Source: Acidimicrobiales bacterium (GTDB lineage Bacteria; Actinomycetota; Acidimicrobiia; Acidimicrobiales; Iamiaceae). Taken from it: a DNA stretch of 64,000 nt. Positions 58,615 to 64,000 of the stretch are shown piece by piece; within the stretch, counting starts at the first letter, position 1; every line of letters starts with the position of its first letter. The stretch covers positions 62,001 through 126,000 of the forward strand of contig DASZTW010000008.1 of NCBI GenBank assembly GCA_035547835.1. Direction: 5' to 3'. A program made the position numbers and the translations under genes. The notes beneath the pieces were generated by a model. The model ran no database searches. It saw only the letters and a program-made list of their open reading frames with translations, and was not told the DNA's origin.

Positions 58615-59448
58615 ATGAACCACTTGCACCGCGAGCTCGCCCCCATCTCTGACGCCGGTTGGTCGGAGATCGAGGCCGAGGCCACCCGCACGTTGTCGCA
58701 CTTCCTGGCTGCCCGGAAGTTGGTCGACTTCCACGGACCCACCGGTTATGACGCGTCGGCGTTGAGCCTCGGCCGGCTCGACACGCTCACCCCACAGCCC
58801 GACGACGGCGTGACGGCCACCCGCCGCCAAGTCCTCCCCTACGTCGAGCTGCACCGGCCGTTCACGTTGCAGCGTTCAGAGCTCGACGCCATCGACCGTG
58901 GCGCCTGCGACGCCGACCTCGACGCGGTGGTCGACGCCTGCCGCGCGCTGGCGACGGCCGAGGACCACTTGGTGTTCGAGGGCTATCCCGCCGCCCAGAT
59001 CGAGGGCATTGCCGCGGCGTCGCCGCATGCCCCGATCGAGCTGAGCGCCGACTTCGAGCGGTACCCCAACCACGTCGCCAAGGCCGTGGCGGTGCTGAAG
59101 TCCGCGGGCGTGGCCGGTCCGTACGCGATCGCGCTCGGGCCCCGCTGTTACGAGGGGGTCATCGAGACCACCGACAAGGGCGGCTACCCGCTGCTGCAGC
59201 ACCTGGGTCTGATCCTGAACGGCCCGGTCGTGTGGGCGCCCGCCGTCGACGGCGCGGTGGTGCTGAGCCAGCGGGGTGGCGATTTCGACCTCACGGTCGG
59301 TCAGGACGCGTCGATCGCGTACCGGAGCCACGACGCCGGCACCGTGACGTTGGAGTTGCAGGAGACGGCGGTGTTCGTGCCGACGTCGCCCGAAGCGGCC
59401 GTCGCCCTGCGCCACCCTGGCAACAAGCCACGCACCCGCCGGAAGTGA
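58615..59448 (+). CDS. enc: Family 1 encapsulin shell protein
   Basis: A 277-residue HK97-fold shell protein that self-assembles into an icosahedral compartment. Recognisable blocks: MNHLHRELAPISDAGWSEIEAEATRTLSHFLAARKLVDFHGPTG, the start of the P-domain GYDASALSLGRL, HRPFTLQRSELDAIDRGACDADLD, and GPYAIALGPRCYEGVIETTDKGGYPLLQHL. The length fits T=1 encapsulins (about 265-290 residues). It pairs with the EncFtn gene upstream to form an iron-storage compartment; GAGGAG precedes the start. Its C-terminus ends in the basic stretch KPRTRRK. Confidence 0.95.
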   Translation: MNHLHRELAPISDAGWSEIEAEATRTLSHFLAARKLVDFHGPTGYDASALSLGRLDTLTPQPDDGVTATRRQVLPYVELHRPFTLQRSELDAIDRGACDADLDAVVDACRALATAEDHLVFEGYPAAQIEGIAAASPHAPIELSADFERYPNHVAKAVAVLKSAGVAGPYAIALGPRCYEGVIETTDKGGYPLLQHLGLILNGPVVWAPAVDGAVVLSQRGGDFDLTVGQDASIAYRSHDAGTVTLELQETAVFVPTSPEAAVALRHPGNKPRTRRK

Positions 59449-59463
59449 CCCGCAGGCGTCGGG

Positions 59464-60375
59464 TCACCGCGTGGTCGGGCCCCACTTGTCGACCAAGGTG
59501 GTGAGCACTTCCTCGGCCGCGCCGAGGCCACCGAGGTGGCTCTCCCCGGGGATCGTGCGCAGCTCGGCGTTCGGGAGCCGCTCCACCATGTGCTGGCCGT
59601 GGTGGTACGGGATGATGTGGTCGGCGTCGCCATGCCACCAGATCACGGTCTGGGTGACGTCACCGACGGCGAAGCCCCAATCTCGGCTGAAGCACAGCAC
59701 GTCCGACAGCGGCGCGGCGAGGCGTGGGCGGCGTCGCCCGTTGAGCAGATCGTCGAGGAACATGGCCTTGAACTCGGGACGGCCGAGCAGGCGCCGGTCG
59801 CCGGGCGGCGACAACCGGGCGTAGATCTCGAGCGCAGGGGAGCCGACCGGTCGCAGCAGCCGCATCGCCTGGCTGATGCCGGCGCCGAGGGGTCCGCGGG
59901 TGCGTGCGATCACCGGCGCCATCGTGACGCCGAGCTGGGTGAGTCCGCCTCGGATGGCGTCGGGGCCCTGGGTCGGCGCGACGCCCCCGAGCACGCCGAT
60001 CACCCGGACTCGCTCGCCGAGCCCGACCCCGGACGCGAGGGCGAACGGCCCGCCGCCGGAGAGCCCGATGACGCCGAGCTCGTCGATGCCGAGCTTGTCG
60101 ACCAGCGCCTCGAGGTCGGCGGCCCACGCCCGGACGTTCGGGTAGACGTGATCGGTCGACAGGCCGGTGCCGGGTCGGTCGATGCCGATCACCCGCAGGC
60201 CGTGCGCGGCGGCGTGGAGGCGGGCGTCCTCCGGTATCTGGCGTCGGGCGCCGGGCGTGCCGTGGAGCCACACGAACGCCCGCCCTTGGGGGTCACCGAA
60301 CTCGGCGAATCCGAGCTTGCGGTCCTTCCCGGCGGCGATCGTGCCCTCGAGTCGCGGGTCGGTGATGGTGGTCAC
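59464..60375 (-). CDS. Alpha/beta hydrolase
   Basis: A 303-residue cytosolic alpha/beta-fold hydrolase. VWLHGTPGARRQIPEDARLHAAAHGLRVIGIDRPGTGLS is the oxyanion/second-strand region, GLSGGGPFAL the nucleophile elbow (Ser), WHGDADHIIP supplies the acid Asp and ESHLG the His. Several HGTPG-type homologues are esterases or C-C hydrolases; the substrate is open. It converges on the encapsulin operon with only 15 bp between stops. Confidence 0.88.
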   Translation of the reverse strand: MTTITDPRLEGTIAAGKDRKLGFAEFGDPQGRAFVWLHGTPGARRQIPEDARLHAAAHGLRVIGIDRPGTGLSTDHVYPNVRAWAADLEALVDKLGIDELGVIGLSGGGPFALASGVGLGERVRVIGVLGGVAPTQGPDAIRGGLTQLGVTMAPVIARTRGPLGAGISQAMRLLRPVGSPALEIYARLSPPGDRRLLGRPEFKAMFLDDLLNGRRRPRLAAPLSDVLCFSRDWGFAVGDVTQTVIWWHGDADHIIPYHHGQHMVERLPNAELRTIPGESHLGGLGAAEEVLTTLVDKWGPTTR

Positions 60376-60424
60376 CGGAGGAGCATGGCAGACGCCGAGG
60401 GTTCACGTCGGCTTTGGCGGTGCG

Positions 60425-62875
60425 TCACCCACGTGGTGGCCTGCGCCGGCGGCCCGAGCGACCCGACACTGCATTGAGCGCGCGGATGCTCCGGTCGAGC
60501 GCCTTGAGCGAGAAGCGACCTTTCGACATGGTGCTGAGGCTGCGCAGCGGCGCCTCTTGGAGGACCCGGTCGACCATGACCGCAATGCCGCCCTCGGAGT
60601 CCATCTTGGCGGTGGCCCGCGCCGCGATCGCGCGAGCGACGGTCAGCAGGGGTCGTCCGGCCGGGCTGTCGCCGAGGTCGCCGAGCGTGCTGTTGCGGTG
60701 GAACGGACGGATCGGGTCCGGCTCGGGGATGGGGTGGCGCAGCAAGGCCGTGAACGCCTCGTCGCTCACCGTCCAGCCATCGGGGAACGGGTTGCGGTAC
60801 GGATCGTCGGGGTTGGTCGCCGGTGCGAAGTCGGACCGGATCTTCAGCGGCAGCACCCCGCGGATGTCGCGCGATGACGTCCCCACGAGGATCTCGTACT
60901 CGCCGTCGACGATCTGCCACGCACCCGTGTCGACATCCCAGTGAGAGAAGGCGCGTGGCCCGAGCGTGCACTGCACGCGGGCGCGCTCGCCCGGCTGGAG
61001 GTGGACCTTGGCGAAGTCGCGCAGCTCCCGCTCGGGGCGGGCGATGGGGGAGCTGACCGGCCGCACGTAGACCTGCAGGACCTCGGACCCGGCCCGCCCA
61101 CCGGTGTTGGTGACGTCGACCGTCACCGTGGTCTGGTCGCCGGCGTCGATCGCCGCGGCCGACAGCGCCGGCTCGCCGACCTCGAAGGTGGTGTAGGAGA
61201 GGCCGTGCCCGAACGGGAACAAGACGTCGGCGTCGGCAGACTCGAACCAGCGGTAGCCGACGTACAGCCCTTCGCGGTACTGCACCTGCCGGCCGCTACC
61301 CGGGAACCATGCATCGGAGGGGACGTCGGCCTGGCGGTTCGGGAACGTCTCGGCCAAGCGGCCGCCGGGCTCGGCCAACCCGTACAGCACGTCGGCGATC
61401 CCGCCGCCCATCGCCTGGCCACCGAGGTAGGCCTCGACGATCCCGGGCACGTCGTCGACCCACGGCATCAGCACCGGGCCGCCGTTGGACAACACGACGA
61501 TGGTCTGCGGGTTGGCCGCCGCGACCGCCCGGATGAGCTGGTCGTGCTGGTACGGCAGGCGCAAGTGGTCGCGGTCGAACCCTTCCGACTCCCACCGCGG
61601 TGGGAGCCCGGCGAAGACGACGGCCAACTCCGCGTTGCGGGCGATGGCGACGGCGTCGTCGATCAGGTCGGGGCGCTCGCCCGCGTCGGCCTCGTAGCCC
61701 GGCGCGTACGTGACCCGGCCACCGGCGGGACGAGCGATCGCGCGCAGCTCTTCGAGCGGCGAGTCGAGCCGGGTCGGCTTGACGCCGGAGCTGCCCGCGC
61801 CCTGGTAGCGGGGCTTCTCCGCGAAGCCGCCGATCACGGCGACGTGCGCGCCAGGATCGATGGGCAGGACGTGGTCGTAGTTGTGCAGCAGGACCGTCGA
61901 CGCGGACGCGGCGCGCCGAGCGAGCGCGTGGTGCGCGTCGGCATCGAACGTCGCGGCACCGGTCTCGGGGTCCGGCCCCGGCGGAGGGATCGCCGCAACC
62001 GCGGACGTGGCTCGCTCGGCCAGCCCGATCACGCGCTCGACGCAGGCGTCGAGCTCTGCGGTGCGAAGGGAGCCGTCGTCGAGCGCAGCGAGGACCGACG
62101 GGTCGTACGCGCCGGATCCACCTGGCATCTCCAAGTCGAGGCCGGCCTTGACGCCGGCGACGCGGTCGTTGACGGCGCCCCAGTCGCTGACGACCAGCCC
62201 GTCGAACCCCCACTCGTCGCGGAGCACCTCGGTGAGCAGCCAATGGTGCTCGCTGCAGTACGGGCCGTTCACACGGTTGTACGCGCACATCACCGTCCAC
62301 GGGTGCGCGCGGGCGATGGCGGTCTCGAATGCCGGGAGGTAGATCTCGCGCAGGGTGCGTTCGTCGACGACGGCGTCGACCACCATGCGGTCGGCCTCCT
62401 GGTTGTTCACCGCGAAGTGCTTGAGGCTCGTGCCGACCCCGTTGAGCTGCACACCGTTGATGAACGCCGCCGCGAGCACCCCCGAGATGAGCGGATCTTC
62501 GGAGTAGTACTCGAAATTGCGGCCGCATCGTGGATGCCGCTTGATGTTGACGCCTGGCCCCAGCACCACGGACACGCCCGACGCTCGGGCCTCGCGCCCG
62601 ATCGCCTCGCCGATCTCGCGCACCAGCGCCGGGTCCCACGTGGCGCCGAGCCCGGCCGCGGTGGGAAAGCACGTGGCCGGGGCGGAGCCGGCGATGTCGA
62701 TCAAGCTCTCGCTCTCGACTTTGCGCAGGCCGTGCGGGCCGTCGGTCATCATGATCGCCGGCAGCGACCGCTCGGGGATCGCCTCGAGATACCAGTCGGA
62801 CCGGCCCGACAGGAGCTCGACTTTGCGCTGCTTGCTCAGGTCCACCCGGTTGAAGGTAGTGCCCGAGCGCGTCAC
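60425..62875 (-). CDS. GH3 beta-glucosidase
   Basis: An 816-residue glycoside hydrolase family 3 enzyme without a signal peptide. The N-terminal barrel has IMMTDGPHGLRK, KRHPRCGRNFEYYSEDP, SLKHFAVNNQE and GLVVSDWGAV with the nucleophilic Asp near residue 228. The C-terminal sandwich and a fibronectin-III-like domain (VDVTNTGGRAGSEVLQVYV) follow. The last ~120 residues are an extra tail (NSTLGDLGDSPAGRPLL ... RSGRRRRPPRG). The GTG start at 62875 overlaps the stop of the Rieske gene (GTGA), so the two are coupled. It probably releases glucose from an intracellular, possibly aryl or terpenoid, glucoside. Confidence 0.92.
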   Translation of the reverse strand: MTRSGTTFNRVDLSKQRKVELLSGRSDWYLEAIPERSLPAIMMTDGPHGLRKVESESLIDIAGSAPATCFPTAAGLGATWDPALVREIGEAIGREARASGVSVVLGPGVNIKRHPRCGRNFEYYSEDPLISGVLAAAFINGVQLNGVGTSLKHFAVNNQEADRMVVDAVVDERTLREIYLPAFETAIARAHPWTVMCAYNRVNGPYCSEHHWLLTEVLRDEWGFDGLVVSDWGAVNDRVAGVKAGLDLEMPGGSGAYDPSVLAALDDGSLRTAELDACVERVIGLAERATSAVAAIPPPGPDPETGAATFDADAHHALARRAASASTVLLHNYDHVLPIDPGAHVAVIGGFAEKPRYQGAGSSGVKPTRLDSPLEELRAIARPAGGRVTYAPGYEADAGERPDLIDDAVAIARNAELAVVFAGLPPRWESEGFDRDHLRLPYQHDQLIRAVAAANPQTIVVLSNGGPVLMPWVDDVPGIVEAYLGGQAMGGGIADVLYGLAEPGGRLAETFPNRQADVPSDAWFPGSGRQVQYREGLYVGYRWFESADADVLFPFGHGLSYTTFEVGEPALSAAAIDAGDQTTVTVDVTNTGGRAGSEVLQVYVRPVSSPIARPERELRDFAKVHLQPGERARVQCTLGPRAFSHWDVDTGAWQIVDGEYEILVGTSSRDIRGVLPLKIRSDFAPATNPDDPYRNPFPDGWTVSDEAFTALLRHPIPEPDPIRPFHRNSTLGDLGDSPAGRPLLTVARAIAARATAKMDSEGGIAVMVDRVLQEAPLRSLSTMSKGRFSLKALDRSIRALNAVSGRSGRRRRPPRG

Positions 62876-63852
62876 CCGGCCCGAGCGCGGACGTCGACGG
62901 CTCGCTCCGTGGCTGTCGCCAGGCGGTACCAGAGCGACACCCCGCGGTCGGCCCGGGCGAGCACGTTCTCGTGTGGTCCGCCGACGACCGGCCGGATGGC
63001 GTCGAGCACCCGGCGGTCCTGTCGCTGGGCGATCTGGGCGTCGGCTTGCGCGAACAGCCAACTCGCGGCGCGGGCCACTCGCCCCGAGCCCAGCTGGCGG
63101 AGGTAGTAGCGAGCCGCGACCCATGTGTGGCGGTCATCGATCGGTGCCGCCATGACCACGAACTCGGTGCCGGCGAGGCGGAGGTGGACGGTGGTCGGGA
63201 AGCGCGCGCGGATGTGGAAGTCCATCGGCCGGCGACCCCGTTCGCCCGGCAGTGCGGTGAGGCTGCCGGCGATCGAGATCCGGTCGCCGTCCGCGCCGGA
63301 CTCGGTGAGCGTGACGTGCGAGCCGGCAGTCGGGAGCACCCAGCGGTGCACGTGCGCGAAGTGGTGGACGTCGAACGTGTTCTCCATGAAGCGGCTGAGG
63401 TGGCAGCCGTACTCGAGCGAGACGACTGCCTGGCCCGGGTCGTCGTGCAGGTCGTCGAACCACGGCACCGGCCCGTCGGCGGGCTCGCCTGCGCCCCACC
63501 AGGTCCACACCAGGCCGTGCTCCTCGCGGACAGGCCGGGGAGTGGTGCGCAACCGAGGCGGGCGGCGGGCATCGGGCCCGTCGCAGGGCACGTGCCGGCA
63601 GCCGCCATCGGCGCCGAACGCGAACCCGTGGTAATGGCACACGAGCGCGCCGTCGTGCACGTTGCCTTGTGACAGGTCGGCGCCGCGGTGCGGGCACGGC
63701 GATGGGACGCAGGCGATGGTGCCGTCGGTGTCTCGCCACAACGTGAGGTCGAGGCCGAACCGCCGCACGCCCACCGGGCGCCGGCGCACCCGGGCGGAAC
63801 GTTCGATCGCGTACCAGCCTTCGGGGTAGTGGTGCGTGTCGGTGACGGTCAT
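62872..63852 (-). CDS. Rieske non-heme iron oxygenase, large subunit
   Basis: A 326-residue oxygenase. The Rieske [2Fe-2S] centre is given by CPHR and CHYH (residues about 58 and 78). The mononuclear iron site is in ENTFDVHHFAHVHRW, the N/D-x-x-H-x4-H arrangement of the PaO/KshA/VanA group. Such enzymes hydroxylate or demethylate aromatic and steroid rings with a separate reductase, not found here. It starts at ATG 63852 after GGAGGCTCC. Its gene overlaps both neighbours: ATGA with the upstream gene and GTGA with the GH3 gene. A sugar-cleaving enzyme next to an oxygenase suggests breakdown of a glycosylated aromatic or terpenoid. Confidence 0.9.
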   Translation of the reverse strand: MTVTDTHHYPEGWYAIERSARVRRRPVGVRRFGLDLTLWRDTDGTIACVPSPCPHRGADLSQGNVHDGALVCHYHGFAFGADGGCRHVPCDGPDARRPPRLRTTPRPVREEHGLVWTWWGAGEPADGPVPWFDDLHDDPGQAVVSLEYGCHLSRFMENTFDVHHFAHVHRWVLPTAGSHVTLTESGADGDRISIAGSLTALPGERGRRPMDFHIRARFPTTVHLRLAGTEFVVMAAPIDDRHTWVAARYYLRQLGSGRVARAASWLFAQADAQIAQRQDRRVLDAIRPVVGGPHENVLARADRGVSLWYRLATATERAVDVRARAG

Positions 63853-64000
63853 GTCGCGGAGCCTCCTTTGGTGCGCGACGCCCGCAACACCGACTCGACG
63901 ATGTCGGTGAGCGAAGCGACGATCTCGGGCACGCGAGGGTCGCTGCCCGGGTCCTGGACGTGGTGGGCCAACCACTGGTCGCCGGCCTCGGCGATCGAGA
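63849..64000 (-). CDS. 3' end of an unidentified gene (right edge)
   Basis: About 49 C-terminal codons are visible (SIAEAGDQWLAHHVQDPGSDPRVPEIVASLTDIVESVLRASRTKGG), helical and ending in a stop that overlaps the Rieske start (ATGA). A TetR-type C-terminus would fit, since regulators often lead such operons, but the sequence is too short to assign. Confidence 0.45.
   Translation of the reverse strand, partial: SIAEAGDQWLAHHVQDPGSDPRVPEIVASLTDIVESVLRASRTKGGSAT

Noticed and set aside
60941-63106. 721-codon plus-strand frame opposite the GH3 gene
   Set aside because: Shadow of the GH3 and Rieske genes, no domain motifs.

Overview
The window is uniformly GC-rich DNA (roughly 70% by eye) with many GTG starts and ATGA/GTGA stop-start overlaps. 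It is dense in acyl-CoA dehydrogenases, TetR repressors, a luciferase-like flavin monooxygenase, a P450 and a Rieske oxygenase. This fits a high-GC actinomycete, probably of the class Acidimicrobiia or a relative; that placement is inference, since no rRNA gene is present. I see no phage, insertion sequence or CRISPR array.

Layout. 1-6356: start of a zinc alcohol dehydrogenase, an SDR, a secreted protein with two ceramidase-like domains around a PKD domain, and an FGGY kinase. 6536-10219: P450, [3Fe-4S] ferredoxin and a double-length acyl-CoA dehydrogenase. 11141-15061: an arylsulfatase and a tandem DUF1330-like protein, divergent from a TetR, a DUF1330-like protein and a small beta-rich protein. 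15127-22829: an acyl-CoA dehydrogenase convergent with a six-gene Liv-type ABC importer operon that includes an alcohol dehydrogenase and a glyoxalase-fold protein. 22889-28430: hydroxyacid dehydrogenase, class II aldolase and TetR, divergent from a paralogous TetR and a second arylsulfatase. 28512-31283: pirin, amine oxidase and tRNA-Ser(TGA). 31330-37195: a hexuronate cluster (glucuronate isomerase, shikimate-kinase-like protein, broken beta-glucuronidase, hexuronate oxidoreductase, LarA-like protein). 37285-46007: DinB-like, SRPBCC, ABC exporter, serine hydrolase, hemolysin III, secreted AttH/CrtC-like protein and an amidohydrolase. 46244-57997: OYE-type reductase, MFS pump with TetR, luciferase-like monooxygenase, FAD oxidoreductase, D-aminoacylase-like protein, epoxide-hydrolase-like protein, secreted serine protease and an acyl-CoA dehydrogenase. 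58105-59448: an encapsulin nanocompartment with encapsulated ferritin cargo. 59464-64000: alpha/beta hydrolase, then GH3 beta-glucosidase, Rieske oxygenase and an upstream partial gene in one operon.

Two patterns tie the window together. First, a palindrome CCTGAC-N6-GTCAGG occurs seven times, always just upstream of a gene start: SDR, FGGY kinase, P450 (twice), ABC importer, the dehydrogenase/TetR divergent promoter, and amine oxidase. An eighth, weaker copy precedes the OYE gene. Two TetR paralogues in the middle of the region share the same helix-turn-helix core. I infer one TetR-controlled catabolic regulon covering uptake, desulfation, oxidation and acyl-CoA dehydrogenation; the substrate is unknown. 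Second, a dispersed palindromic repeat with ends CTGCTGTGAGCAC/GTGCTCACAGCAG occurs at six places: single hairpins at gene ends, a four-copy 66-bp tandem array in a divergent promoter, and one copy lying in frame inside an arylsulfatase gene.
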